Assembly: GCF_900142715.1 (NCBI RefSeq)
Contig: NZ_FRBX01000008.1
Location: 124,001-188,000, forward strand
Length of the DNA: 64,000 nt
Reading direction: 5' to 3'
Origin: Flavobacterium pectinovorum
GTDB lineage: Bacteria > Bacteroidota > Bacteroidia > Flavobacteriales > Flavobacteriaceae
Positions 15,933 through 25,982 of this stretch are shown here, in pieces (within the stretch, counting starts at the first letter, position 1; each line of letters opens with the position of its first letter). Under the pieces are notes generated by a model. That model was not told the DNA's origin. It saw nothing but the letters and a program-made list of their open reading frames with translations, and ran no database searches. The position numbers and the translations under genes were made by a program.

Positions 15933-18902
15933 ATGAAAAAAGTTTACGCATTGTTAATTCTTGCCTTAGGATGTATGTCATACTCCCATGCGCAGGTATC
16001 AGTATCAGGAATCGTAGTTTCTGATCTTGAAAAAGTACCCGTACCGGGAGTCTCTGTTTATATTAAAGGAGAACCAAAAGGCGCTGTTACGACAGATTTT
16101 GACGGAAATTTTAAAATTAAAGCACAACAAAATGATGGTGTTTTAGTTTTTTCTTATGTAGGATTTAAAACAAAAGAAGTTTCTTATTCTGGCAGCCAAA
16201 AATTGACTGTTGGTCTTACTGAAGAAGTTAGTACTTTAAATGAAGTAGTAGTTGTAGGTTACGGTTCTCAAAAAAGATCTGATGTAACCGGTGCTATCGC
16301 TTCTGTAAAAAGTGAAAATTTTAACAAAGGAGTGGTGGCCAATGCCGGACAATTGATTCAGGGAAAAGTTTCCGGGGTTAACGTTGTTGGGGCAAGTGGT
16401 GAGCCGGGCGCTTCACAAGATATCATTATTCGTGGAGTTGGAAGTTTACGCTCCGGAACAACACCGCTTTATGTAGTAGACGGTTTTGCTTTGGATAACA
16501 CAAACAATGGAGTTGCTTCAAATCCTTTAAACTTTATCAATCCGCAGGATATTGAAAGTATCGAGGTACTTAAAGATGCATCTGCTTCGGCTATTTACGG
16601 TTCAAGAGCTGCAAATGGAGTAATTGTAATTACAACTAAAAAAGGAGCGAAAGGACAAACTAAAATAAACCTTTCTGTGAGTACCGGATTTTCAACATTG
16701 GCTAATAAAGTTGATGTTTTTAGTGCCGATGAATTTAGAAAACAAGTTGTTGCTGTAAACGGAAATTTACAAGACGGCGGAGCAAATACAGACTGGCAGG
16801 ATGAATTAACCAGAACGGGAGTTTCTCAAAACGTTAATTTCTCAATGAGCGGAGGAACAGATAAATCAACTTATGCAGCCTCTGTAGGAGTAGACAATCA
16901 GGAAGGTGTTTTACAAAATAGTGATTTAAAACGCTATTCGGGACGTTTAAATTTAAACCAAAAAGCATTTGATGACAAGTTTAATGTTGCTTTTAACATG
17001 ACAGCAACAAAACTTGAAAATTCAAGACCAGATGCCAGAAGTGTAGTGGGCAGCATGTTGACAATGAACCCAACTGATGCAATTTCTGTGAATGGAGAAC
17101 CAAATGTTAACTTAAGTAATGATGCTGTAAATCCTTTAATCAGTCAGAGAATTTATTCTGATGAAACAAACAACAATCGTATTTTGGCTAATATCGCGCC
17201 ATCTTATGAGTTTATAAAAGGATTAACCTATAAATTTAATCTTGGTGTTGATTATTCTATGTCTGAAAGAGACATACAAGTTTTGCCATATACTTCGGCA
17301 ACTAATACAACCGAAAGTACTTTGAACAATATTACAACTACTAATAATAATATCTTATACGAAAATACACTGACGTATAATTTTAGTAAAGATGTTCATA
17401 GTTTTACAGTTTTGGCGGGTCAGTCTTACCAGAAAATACAAGTAAACCAAAAGAATTACGACTTTAAGGGATTCCCTGATAATGGTGTTGAACCAAAAAA
17501 TCAAATAGAAGCAGCTACTGAGCTTAGAACCAAGTCTTCATCTGCGGTAGAAAATGAGCTTCAGTCTTTCTTTGGAAGATTAAATTATGGCTATGACAAC
17601 AAATATTTGCTTACCGCAACGATGCGTGCCGACGGTTCTTCTAAATTTGGTAAAAATAACAGATATGGATATTTTCCATCTGTTGCCTTAGGCTGGAACA
17701 TTACGAATGAAGATTTTTTAAAAGAATCTGAAATTCTTAACAATCTTAAGTTAAGAGCAAGCTGGGGTCAGACAGGTTCTCAGGAGATTCCTTCTAAAAT
17801 TACAAAAGCAAGTTACACAGAAAGCAACAGCGGATATGATACTTATCCATTAGACCCATCTGCTACAGATTTAGCCGGATATCCTTATGGTTCAATCTAC
17901 ACACGTTTAGCCAATCCTAATATTCAATGGGAGGTTTCAACACAAACCAATATTGGTTTAGATTTTAGTTTATTAAATAACAGATTATCAGGTACTGTTG
18001 ATTATTTCAACAAAGTTTCAGAGAATATTTTATTAGAAGTAGCGCCGGTAGATCCAATTCAGCCTACATCAAAATATTGGACAAACATTCCTAATATGGA
18101 AATCAAAAATAGCGGTATTGAGGTTGCTTTGGATTACAGCAGCGACAAAAGCAAAGATTTCTCATATAGCATTGGTGGAAATATCTCTTTTACAAACAAC
18201 AAAGTAGAAAATTCACCTTATCAAATTTTAACTACAGGAGGAGCGCAGGGAGGCGGACAATCTGGAGCAACGATAAACGGTGTGTTAAACGGACAGCCAA
18301 TTGGTTCTTTTTATATGCTTGAATTTACCGGAATTGGCGCTGATGGTTTAAACCAATTTAAAGATACAAATAACGATGGTAAGATTCTGGACAATGACCG
18401 TATCGTTGCAGGAAGTGCTTTACCGGATTATATTTATGCGTTTTATTTGAATTTGAAATATAAGAATTTTGATTTTGGAGCTAATTTTAACGGAGCTCAG
18501 GGAAATAAAATCTACAACCACGTTGCAATGTCTTCATTCAACAGAGGAAGTTTGGCAAATTCTTTTAATACTACAGACAGAGCTTCTCAATATTTAAACG
18601 AAGCATCTACGAATTCAAATACAGTTTCTACAAGATATTTAGAAGATGGAAGTTTCTTAAGATTAAATAATGCAACTCTGGGTTACAATTTAAGCCCAAA
18701 AACAATCGGACTTGATAATATAATGGACAACATTCGTCTTTCGGTTACAGGACAAAACTTATTTGTAATCACAAAATACAGTGGTTATGATCCTGAAATT
18801 AATACTGGAACTTCAGTAGGCGAAATTCAGTCTTTTGGAATTGATTATTTCAGTTACCCAAGAAGCAGAACTATTGTATTTGGCTTAAACGCAGCATTTT
18901 AA
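15933..18902 (+). CDS. SusC/RagA TonB-linked outer-membrane transporter
   Basis: A 989-residue TonB-dependent outer-membrane protein. It has a signal peptide (ending SHAQ), a carboxypeptidase-D-like regulatory domain (GVSVYIKG...TDFDGNF, ~25-100), a plug with the SusC signatures (GAIASVKS, IIIRGVGSL, PLYVVDGF, ASAIYGSRAANGVIVITTKKG) and a 22-strand barrel ending in an aromatic-rich C-terminus (GLNAAF). It has no STN domain, unlike the second SusC in this window, so its control must come from the upstream AraC-output regulator rather than an ECF/anti-sigma pair. It forms the transporter with the SusD encoded 16 bases downstream. The substrate is unknown; the next gene points to a phosphorylated or phosphodiester compound. 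Confidence 0.96.
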   Translation: MKKVYALLILALGCMSYSHAQVSVSGIVVSDLEKVPVPGVSVYIKGEPKGAVTTDFDGNFKIKAQQNDGVLVFSYVGFKTKEVSYSGSQKLTVGLTEEVSTLNEVVVVGYGSQKRSDVTGAIASVKSENFNKGVVANAGQLIQGKVSGVNVVGASGEPGASQDIIIRGVGSLRSGTTPLYVVDGFALDNTNNGVASNPLNFINPQDIESIEVLKDASASAIYGSRAANGVIVITTKKGAKGQTKINLSVSTGFSTLANKVDVFSADEFRKQVVAVNGNLQDGGANTDWQDELTRTGVSQNVNFSMSGGTDKSTYAASVGVDNQEGVLQNSDLKRYSGRLNLNQKAFDDKFNVAFNMTATKLENSRPDARSVVGSMLTMNPTDAISVNGEPNVNLSNDAVNPLISQRIYSDETNNNRILANIAPSYEFIKGLTYKFNLGVDYSMSERDIQVLPYTSATNTTESTLNNITTTNNNILYENTLTYNFSKDVHSFTVLAGQSYQKIQVNQKNYDFKGFPDNGVEPKNQIEAATELRTKSSSAVENELQSFFGRLNYGYDNKYLLTATMRADGSSKFGKNNRYGYFPSVALGWNITNEDFLKESEILNNLKLRASWGQTGSQEIPSKITKASYTESNSGYDTYPLDPSATDLAGYPYGSIYTRLANPNIQWEVSTQTNIGLDFSLLNNRLSGTVDYFNKVSENILLEVAPVDPIQPTSKYWTNIPNMEIKNSGIEVALDYSSDKSKDFSYSIGGNISFTNNKVENSPYQILTTGGAQGGGQSGATINGVLNGQPIGSFYMLEFTGIGADGLNQFKDTNNDGKILDNDRIVAGSALPDYIYAFYLNLKYKNFDFGANFNGAQGNKIYNHVAMSSFNRGSLANSFNTTDRASQYLNEASTNSNTVSTRYLEDGSFLRLNNATLGYNLSPKTIGLDNIMDNIRLSVTGQNLFVITKYSGYDPEINTGTSVGEIQSFGIDYFSYPRSRTIVFGLNAAF

Positions 18903-18918
18903 TCAAAAATAACAAAAC

Positions 18919-20661
18919 ATGAAAAATAAAATAATAATAGCAGGACTTGCATTCAGTTTATTCTTTAACTGGAGTTGTACTGACTTAGAAGAAAATGTCC
19001 TTGACGAATCCTTAAATGGGGAAGGACAAGCAGAGGCAATTAGTGGTGCAATTGCTCCCGCTTACGGTCAATTAAAATCGACATGGTATCATACAAACAA
19101 TTTTGGTTTGCAGTTAATTGCAAGTGATGAAGGTATTTTACCTTACAGAGGAGGAACTGACTGGTATGATGGAGGTAAATATTTAGCCGTACACGCGCAT
19201 ACTACAACACCTACAAATGACCTGATTACAAGTACATGGAATGCTCTTACCAAAAATATTTCGAGAACATTATCTGCTATTGAAGTATTAACTCCTCTTG
19301 CAGAAGGTGGAAACACAGAAGCACAAGGAGCGCTTTACGAAATGAAAGCCCTGAGAGCTTATTTAAACATGCAGACATTGGACAGCTGGGGACTTGTATT
19401 TAAAAAAGAATCATCGGCCAGTACCTCAGAAATATTGAGAGGACAAGACGCCGTTTCTTATATAGAAAGTGAATTATTGTCTGTTGCCGATGTTATTAAT
19501 ACTACAAGAGGACCGGGCAGAATGACGCAGTCTGCAGTTTGGGGACTTCTTTCAAGATTGTACTTAAATGCTGCTGTTTACCGTGATCCTTACGGAACGC
19601 CTGCATTTGCAGCAGCAGATATGGATAAGGTGATTAAATATACTGATAACATTATAAACTCAGGTAAATTCAGTTTATCTCCAGAGTATTTTGACTTATT
19701 TGATGATGCTAATAATTCTAACCCTGAATTAATTTTTGCAATAGATCAGCGTGGAGTTTTGGCAGATGAGCATAACCGTTGGGCATACTGGTCAATACCG
19801 GGATCAATGTTCGCCAGACCGGAATCTATTAACGTAGACGGAACAGATGGTCCGGCTATTACATCAGATTTTTATCAAACATGGGTTGATGCTTATGGTG
19901 CTGTAGATCCTGCAGATGCTGATTCAAGATTTTATAAAAATAATGCAAAAGTGCCAGACAACTTAAAAGATCTTACCGGACTTTCGCCATTAAATGATGA
20001 AAATCATTACTACTGTGTAAAAGCTGAGGACTTTGAAATTGACAGAGGAATTATGAGAGGTATTCCGTGGGCAGCCAGAAAAGATGCCAATGGAGCTTTT
20101 TATAAGTGTGATGGCGGATACAGAATTTATCCAGTTAAGCAAATTAAAGGAAACGGACCTGACAAAAACGTAGGTTATGTGAACCTTACCCTTAAAGTTG
20201 ATTTTACTAACGAAGGCAGTACGCACGCTGCCGGATACAGAGTGTCTAAATATCAATTTAGCCATACTTCTCCTGATGGAAATACATACAGCAGCGTAGA
20301 CATGGTACTGCTTAGATATGCAGAAATTTATATGATGCGTGCCGAAGCTAAATTAAGAAAAGGACAAATTGGTGAAGCATTGGCTGATATGAATATCGTG
20401 AGAACTTCAAGAACGGCACGTGCCCCAATTCCTGCTGCACTTACGGCTATTAATTTAGATATTTTGTACAGAGAATATGGCTTTGAATTTTATTGGGAAG
20501 GTTTAAGAAGAACTACTCAAATTCGTTTTAACCATTTTGAAGATAAATGGACTGAAAAATCAGATGTAGATGTAAACCACAGATTGTTCCCAATTCCTCA
20601 GGTAGCAATTGACGGAGCTTCTAACACACCTGGATATTTAGTACAAAATAAAGGATATTAA
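18919..20661 (+). CDS. SusD/RagB surface lipoprotein
   Basis: A 580-residue SusD-family lipoprotein with a lipobox Cys near residue 20 (FNWSC), TPR-like helices and the family's C-terminal pattern of YAEIYMMRAEAKLR and LDILYREYGFEFYWEGLRR. SusD proteins sit on the outer surface as substrate-binding lids for SusC. It is 16 bases after susC, in the same operon. A terminator follows at 20751-20788, so the phosphatase gene may have its own promoter. Substrate unknown. Confidence 0.95.
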   Translation: MKNKIIIAGLAFSLFFNWSCTDLEENVLDESLNGEGQAEAISGAIAPAYGQLKSTWYHTNNFGLQLIASDEGILPYRGGTDWYDGGKYLAVHAHTTTPTNDLITSTWNALTKNISRTLSAIEVLTPLAEGGNTEAQGALYEMKALRAYLNMQTLDSWGLVFKKESSASTSEILRGQDAVSYIESELLSVADVINTTRGPGRMTQSAVWGLLSRLYLNAAVYRDPYGTPAFAAADMDKVIKYTDNIINSGKFSLSPEYFDLFDDANNSNPELIFAIDQRGVLADEHNRWAYWSIPGSMFARPESINVDGTDGPAITSDFYQTWVDAYGAVDPADADSRFYKNNAKVPDNLKDLTGLSPLNDENHYYCVKAEDFEIDRGIMRGIPWAARKDANGAFYKCDGGYRIYPVKQIKGNGPDKNVGYVNLTLKVDFTNEGSTHAAGYRVSKYQFSHTSPDGNTYSSVDMVLLRYAEIYMMRAEAKLRKGQIGEALADMNIVRTSRTARAPIPAALTAINLDILYREYGFEFYWEGLRRTTQIRFNHFEDKWTEKSDVDVNHRLFPIPQVAIDGASNTPGYLVQNKGY

Positions 20662-20683
20662 AATTTGTTTAATTGTTTTGAAT

Positions 20684-20788
20684 TGAAGACTGTTCATTTT
20701 TGCCATTGCTATATAATGAGCAGTCTTCTTGTGTTTATTTTTTTTAAAAACAAGGGTGTTTAGAATTTTTAAAGCACCCTGTTTTTTT
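20684..20788 (+). terminator. Two hairpins after susD
   Basis: GAAGACTG pairs with CAGTCTTC (~20684-20728) across a long loop. Then CAAGGGTG (20751-20758) pairs imperfectly with CACCCTG (20775-20781), followed by T7. The second is a good rho-independent terminator for the susCD transcript. Confidence 0.72.
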
Positions 20789-20874
20789 ACGTTTTTCTTC
20801 TTTCAGAAAACCTACAATCTGATAGAAAAAATATCAATTTATTCTGATGTCAGAATAAGCGAATGATTTACGCT

Positions 20875-20889
20875 AATACCCTTTTTGCC
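20875..20889 (+). promoter_or_regulatory. Second copy of the ATACCC-T-GCC motif
   Basis: AATACCCTTTTTGCC, about 44 bases before the phosphatase ATG, resembles the site before susC at 15811-15826. Confidence 0.4.
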
Positions 20890-20932
20890 CCAATACCCAA
20901 TTGCTTTTTTTCAATTCATTAATTCATTTCAA

Positions 20933-22726
20933 ATGAAAAAATCATTTTTATTCATTAGCTTGTTCCTACTATTATTTGGAGCAGGAAATTCAATATATTC
21001 TCAAGATTTAGTAAAAGTACATTCACACAACGATTACAATCATACTATACCTTTTTGGGATGCATATTCAAACGGAGCAGCGTCTATAGAAGCTGATATT
21101 TTTTTGAAAGACAATGATTTATATGTTGCTCACGATCAGCAAAATATTACCGCTTCGAGAACATTAGAATCTTTGTATTTAAAACCTCTGGAAACTGCTT
21201 TGAAAATGCAGTACAAAAAAGAGCAGCAATTATTTTTGTTAATAGACATTAAAACGGATGCTGAACCAACACTTAACAAACTCGTTTCTGTTTTAAATAA
21301 ATATAAAACGATCACAGAAGATCAGAATATTAAAATCATCGTTTCGGGAAACAGACCAAATTCAGATTCTTATACAAAATATCCTAGTTTTATTTACTTT
21401 GATTTTCAGGAATTAGGGAAATCAATTTCAAAAGAAAATTGGGAAAAAGTCGCAATGGTTAGTGTAGATTTTAAAAAATATTCTGTTTGGAATGGATTGG
21501 GAAAATTAACAAAAGAAGATTACGATCGTGTAAGTTCAGTTATTTCTAAAGCAAAAACAACCAATAAACCATTCCGTTTTTGGGGTGCTCCGGATACAAA
21601 AAGCGCCTGGAAAGCATTTTCAGAATTAGGAGTAGATATTATCAATACAGACACACCTTACAATTGTGTTCAATATCTTGGATTTTTACCAAAGCGATTC
21701 ATAACAGCCACAAATTCTTCAACAGTTTATAAGCCTAGTTACAAAACAGATCAAAAAAATAGTCCTGTTAAAAATGTAATTCTTTTAATTGGAGACGGAA
21801 ATGGTTTATCTCAAATATCTTCGGCTGTTTTGGCTAATAACGGCGCATTGTCATTAACACAATTAAAAAGCGTTGGTTTTATAAAAACACAATCTGCCGA
21901 CGATTTTACAACAGATTCTGCCGCTGCAGGAACGGCATTGGCAACAGGTCAAAAAACAAATAACAGAGCCATTGGAACAGATAGTTTGCAAAAACCAATC
22001 ACTAACATTTTGGAAATTTTACAAAAAAGAAAATTTTCTACAGGTGTGATAACAACAGATGAAATTACTGGAGCAACACCCGCTGCTTTTTATGCTCATA
22101 CAATAGAAAGATCTAATACACAGGTAATTGCTAAATATTTATTAAAAAGTAAATTGAATTTATTTGTTGGAGGAGGTGCTTCTACTTTTAAGAATATTGC
22201 ATTAGATTCTAAATTTAAAGTATTGCCATCAGTAAAAGACATGCAGACAGTAACTGCCGATACTATTGGTGTTTTTATTTCCCAAGGCAGAGTGCCGTCT
22301 GTTTTAGAAGGAAGAGGAGAAGTATTGGCAGATGCGACAAAATACAGCCTTGAATTTTTAAATAAAAAAAACAAACCCTTTTTTCTAATGATCGAAGGCG
22401 CACAAATTGACAGTTTTGGACACGTTAACAATGTTGCCGGAATAGTAGCTGAAACAATAGATTTTGATACAGCCATAACTCAGGCTCTTATTTTTGCCGA
22501 TAAAAATGAAGGAACATTAGTTGTCATTACAGCAGATCATGAAACTTCCGGATTTGGTATTCCACAGGGAAACATCAAAAAGCACAAAATAGAAGGTGAT
22601 TTTATAACAAACGATCATACTGCCACGATGGTGCCTATATTTTCTTATGGACCACATTCGCAGGATTTTCAGGGAGTATATGAAAATAATGAAGTGTTCA
22701 CTAAAATACTTTCGCTCTTAAAGTAA
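20933..22726 (+). CDS. PI-PLC/GDPD-like domain fused to alkaline phosphatase
   Basis: A 597-residue exported two-domain enzyme. After a signal peptide, residues ~25-255 look like a phosphodiesterase of the PI-PLC/GDPD type, with VHSHNDY, IEADIF and VAHDQQ carrying the expected His, Glu and Asp. Residues ~275-597 form an alkaline phosphatase: LIGDGNG metal site, TDSAAAGTALATG with the nucleophile Ser near 328, and TADHETSGFG metal-binding region. A phosphodiester could be opened by one domain and the phosphate released by the other. A TTG at 20885 would extend the frame, but the ATG at 20933 gives the clean signal peptide. Its position after susCD suggests degradation of the imported substrate or phosphate release at the cell surface. 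Confidence 0.87.
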   Translation: MKKSFLFISLFLLLFGAGNSIYSQDLVKVHSHNDYNHTIPFWDAYSNGAASIEADIFLKDNDLYVAHDQQNITASRTLESLYLKPLETALKMQYKKEQQLFLLIDIKTDAEPTLNKLVSVLNKYKTITEDQNIKIIVSGNRPNSDSYTKYPSFIYFDFQELGKSISKENWEKVAMVSVDFKKYSVWNGLGKLTKEDYDRVSSVISKAKTTNKPFRFWGAPDTKSAWKAFSELGVDIINTDTPYNCVQYLGFLPKRFITATNSSTVYKPSYKTDQKNSPVKNVILLIGDGNGLSQISSAVLANNGALSLTQLKSVGFIKTQSADDFTTDSAAAGTALATGQKTNNRAIGTDSLQKPITNILEILQKRKFSTGVITTDEITGATPAAFYAHTIERSNTQVIAKYLLKSKLNLFVGGGASTFKNIALDSKFKVLPSVKDMQTVTADTIGVFISQGRVPSVLEGRGEVLADATKYSLEFLNKKNKPFFLMIEGAQIDSFGHVNNVAGIVAETIDFDTAITQALIFADKNEGTLVVITADHETSGFGIPQGNIKKHKIEGDFITNDHTATMVPIFSYGPHSQDFQGVYENNEVFTKILSLLK

Positions 22727-22822
22727 TTAATTTAGGAATTAAAAAGGACAATTGTTATTATTGAGGACAACGAAGAAGGCAGCAAATTGTTTGCAGATTT
22801 TTAGGCTATTATACAAAAACAA

Positions 22823-22847
22823 AAAAAGGCTGTCTGACAGCCTTTTT
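22823..22847. terminator. Bidirectional terminator
   Basis: Perfect 12-bp arms AAAAAGGCTGTC and GACAGCCTTTTT around a single base, flanked by A-runs and T-runs. It separates the phosphatase gene from the convergent efflux operon. Confidence 0.92.
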
Positions 22848-22924
22848 GTTTTTGAAACGTAATTTGTGGTAGATTATAAAAAATGTTTTTTATTTCCATT
22901 TTATCAAATCTTATTGAATCCTAA

Positions 22925-25900
22925 TTATTCAATATCAAGATTAGGAGGTATTAATTTATACATTACCGGTGTTACAATTCTGGAAAGAATAGTGGAACTT
23001 ATCAAACCTCCAATTAATACGATCGCCAATGGTGCAATCAATGGATTTGAGTTTAATGCCAAAGGAATAAGTCCGCAGATTGCCGTAATTGATGTTAATA
23101 CAACAGGCAGAAAACGGGTTTCGCCGGCAATAGCAATTGCTTCATCAATAGAATGTCCTTCTTGTCGCAACTGATTGGTAAAATCGACCAGCAAAAGAGA
23201 GTTTTTAACCTGTATACCAGAAAGGCCGATAAAACCAATAATCGCCACCAATGACATTGGGCTTCCGTCGATTAGCAAAAATACTACGCCACCCAAAATC
23301 CCTAACGGAATGATAGACAATACAATGATAATTCCTTTAAAGGTTTTAAACTGAAGCAATAAAACCGCTATGAATAGAAAAGTACTCAAAATAATGACCG
23401 AAAGAAAATTACCTCCCAGCGAATCGCCTTCGGATTCTTTTTCACCTGCAAGCTTGTAATAATATCCTTTTGGCATTTTTAATTTATCCAATTTAGGAAC
23501 AATGTCTACCAACAAATCATTTGCATAAAAACCATGTTTAGAAACTGCGGTAACTTTTGAGAATCTGGATTTATTAAAATGATTGATTGCTGTTGGCGAA
23601 GTTTCAAAAGAGATTGTCGCAATTTGATTCAATGCAATTGGAGTTCCCTGAATATTATTGACATACAAGTTTTTTAAGGCGTCAAGATTGGCAAACTTAT
23701 CTCTAGGCAGCGTGAGTGTTACATTTCTGGCATCGCCACGATCGTCAATATAATCTCCAACAGTTAATCCGGCAACAGCAAGGCGAATAACTTTATCAAC
23801 TTCACTAGTTAAAATACCAAGTGTTCTTGCTTTTTCTTTGTTGATTTTTACCTTAACGTCGGTTTTATACGTATTCAGTTCGTTGTTAACGTAAATCGTT
23901 CCTTCCTGATTTCTTAAAATATTTTCTACTTCAGAAGACAGTTTTCGAAGCACTTTCTGGTCTTCGCCAAATAAACGTACCACGATATTAGCTTCCAGCG
24001 GCGGACCTTGTTCAAAATCTTTTACTTCGATTTTGGCGAACGGCATTGTTTTAAATTTCTCTCTTAAATTTTCAATCAATTCCGTTTTGGCAGAAGGTTT
24101 TGCTTCATCTTCCAACTGAACAAAAATCTGTGCAAAATCAGGTTTTCGATCCTGTGGATGAATGTTGTAATAAATTTGAGGATTTCCTTTACCAACATTT
24201 GAGGTGTAAAAAGCGATTTCTTTATGGTTTTTTAATTCTGCTTCTATCATTTTGGTAACCCTGTCGCTTTCTGAAATATTCGATTGAAGCGGTGTTTTTA
24301 TATTGATTAAAAACATTGGCTTTTCAGAAGTGGGGAACAATTTAAATCCCGTAAGACTGAATAATCCAAAGGCTGTAAAACTCAATAATAATGAAATCGC
24401 AATGGTTGTTTTAGGATATTGTAGCGCTTTTGGCATAATATCACGATACGATCTCGTTAGAAATTTTTGCAGGTATTGAAGAAAAATATTACCACCGGCG
24501 TGATCGTGTGTTTTTAAAAATCGGCTGCCAAGAAAAGGTACCAATGTTAAGGCAACAACCATAGACGCTAAAACACTCGTAATAACCGCCATTGGAAGGC
24601 TTTTAATAAATTCGCCCGCAACATCGGGCAGAAAAGCCAAAGGTAAAAACGCAATAATCAGCGTTGCGGTGCATCCTACAACGGCAATTCCTATTTGTTT
24701 TGTGCCTTTCAAAACCGCGTCCATTTTTGAGTGGCCTTCACGAAGCCAGCGTTCAATATTTTCGACAACAACAATACTGTCATCCACCAGTAAACCCAGC
24801 GCAACAACCAAACCTACGATACTTAATTGGTTTAAAGAAAAACCCAACGCATTCATGGCAATTAATCCTAAAGCCAAGGATAGCGGAATCGAAATCATCA
24901 CAATTATAGAAGCTCTTGATCCTAACGGTAAAAGCGTGATAATAACGAGAAAAATGGCAAGTCCGAAATCAAAACCCAAATGCCCTAAACGCTGCGAAAC
25001 CATATTCGCCTGATCAAAGTTGTTAATCAATTTAATGTTTTGCGGCAATTCTTTGGTAAATTCTTCTACAATTGGGTCATATTGTTTTTTTACATCGGTT
25101 ATGTTTACATTGTCTTTCATTCCGGCCGTAACCAAAACACAGCGATGTCCGTTAATGCGGGTAATATGATCTACGGTTTGAGATTTGTAGCTTACTTCGG
25201 CAACATCTTTCATGTAGATTATTTTTCCGTTTGCGTTGTAAATAACGGTATTGGCAACGTCTTCTTCATTTTTAAATTTTCCGCTTGTTTTTACATTAAA
25301 AACCTTGGTATCAAGATCAATGCTTCCTCCGGGAATATCGGCGGCTTCACTTTGTAAGCTTCCCATAACCACATTCAACGGAATTTTTAATTGTGCTAAT
25401 TTATCCAATTGAAGATCAATTCGGATTTCCTGCTCCGGTACGCCGGAATATTTTACGTCTTTTAAATTGGTAATTTTTTCCAGTCTTGATTTTAATTCAT
25501 CCGCTTCATTGCGCAATTTTTTATCCGAAGCATTTTCAGAAACCAAAGCCACCTGAAGAATTTTTACATCAGAAGAAGCAATTTTTTCTGTTTTAATCTG
25601 ATAAATATCTTTTGGAAGTTCACTGTTTTTGAGCGCGTTCATTTCAGTAGAAATTTCCTGATATTTGTTGTCAACATCAACTCCGTATTTAAATTTTACC
25701 TGAAAAGCGGCAACGCCATCTTCGACAGTAGTTAAGATTTTATCGATATTTTCAAGTCCGTAAATTTTATTTTCAATAGGTTTTACGACTTGTTCCTCCA
25801 TATCTTTCGGACTCGTTCCGGGATAAATAACCGTAATAAGATATTGGGGCGGATGCGTGGATGGATCTTCAGATCTTGGCATCGAAAATAGCGTGATATA

Positions 25901-25975
25901 CCCCACAACCGACACTAGAAGAAATATAATCAGCGTAAACTGATAATTTTTAACGGCAAAGTTTGTTATCTTCAT
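22925..25975 (-). CDS. RND efflux pump permease (AcrB/HAE1-like)
   Basis: A roughly 1016-residue inner-membrane proton-driven pump. It has 12 expected membrane segments in two halves, two large periplasmic loops, and RND signatures such as DDSIVVVENIERWL and VVGCTATLIIAFLPL. The open frame can be read from 26014, overlapping the adaptor gene, but MKITNFAVKNYQFTL at 25975 is the natural N-terminus and lies seven bases after the adaptor stop. It is the last gene of a tetR-tolC-adaptor-pump set. The substrate is unknown; the closest style is the multidrug/hydrophobe branch, because it lacks the metal-type DFGIIVDGAV motif seen in the CzcA-like pump elsewhere in the window. Confidence 0.94.
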   Translation of the reverse strand: MKITNFAVKNYQFTLIIFLLVSVVGYITLFSMPRSEDPSTHPPQYLITVIYPGTSPKDMEEQVVKPIENKIYGLENIDKILTTVEDGVAAFQVKFKYGVDVDNKYQEISTEMNALKNSELPKDIYQIKTEKIASSDVKILQVALVSENASDKKLRNEADELKSRLEKITNLKDVKYSGVPEQEIRIDLQLDKLAQLKIPLNVVMGSLQSEAADIPGGSIDLDTKVFNVKTSGKFKNEEDVANTVIYNANGKIIYMKDVAEVSYKSQTVDHITRINGHRCVLVTAGMKDNVNITDVKKQYDPIVEEFTKELPQNIKLINNFDQANMVSQRLGHLGFDFGLAIFLVIITLLPLGSRASIIVMISIPLSLALGLIAMNALGFSLNQLSIVGLVVALGLLVDDSIVVVENIERWLREGHSKMDAVLKGTKQIGIAVVGCTATLIIAFLPLAFLPDVAGEFIKSLPMAVITSVLASMVVALTLVPFLGSRFLKTHDHAGGNIFLQYLQKFLTRSYRDIMPKALQYPKTTIAISLLLSFTAFGLFSLTGFKLFPTSEKPMFLINIKTPLQSNISESDRVTKMIEAELKNHKEIAFYTSNVGKGNPQIYYNIHPQDRKPDFAQIFVQLEDEAKPSAKTELIENLREKFKTMPFAKIEVKDFEQGPPLEANIVVRLFGEDQKVLRKLSSEVENILRNQEGTIYVNNELNTYKTDVKVKINKEKARTLGILTSEVDKVIRLAVAGLTVGDYIDDRGDARNVTLTLPRDKFANLDALKNLYVNNIQGTPIALNQIATISFETSPTAINHFNKSRFSKVTAVSKHGFYANDLLVDIVPKLDKLKMPKGYYYKLAGEKESEGDSLGGNFLSVIILSTFLFIAVLLLQFKTFKGIIIVLSIIPLGILGGVVFLLIDGSPMSLVAIIGFIGLSGIQVKNSLLLVDFTNQLRQEGHSIDEAIAIAGETRFLPVVLTSITAICGLIPLALNSNPLIAPLAIVLIGGLISSTILSRIVTPVMYKLIPPNLDIE

Positions 25976-25982
25976 CTTATGA

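Noticed and set aside
22737..22803. Short frame reading IVIIEDNEEG, resembling a response-regulator start
   Set aside because: Only about 20 codons, no start codon, ends at once; probably chance.
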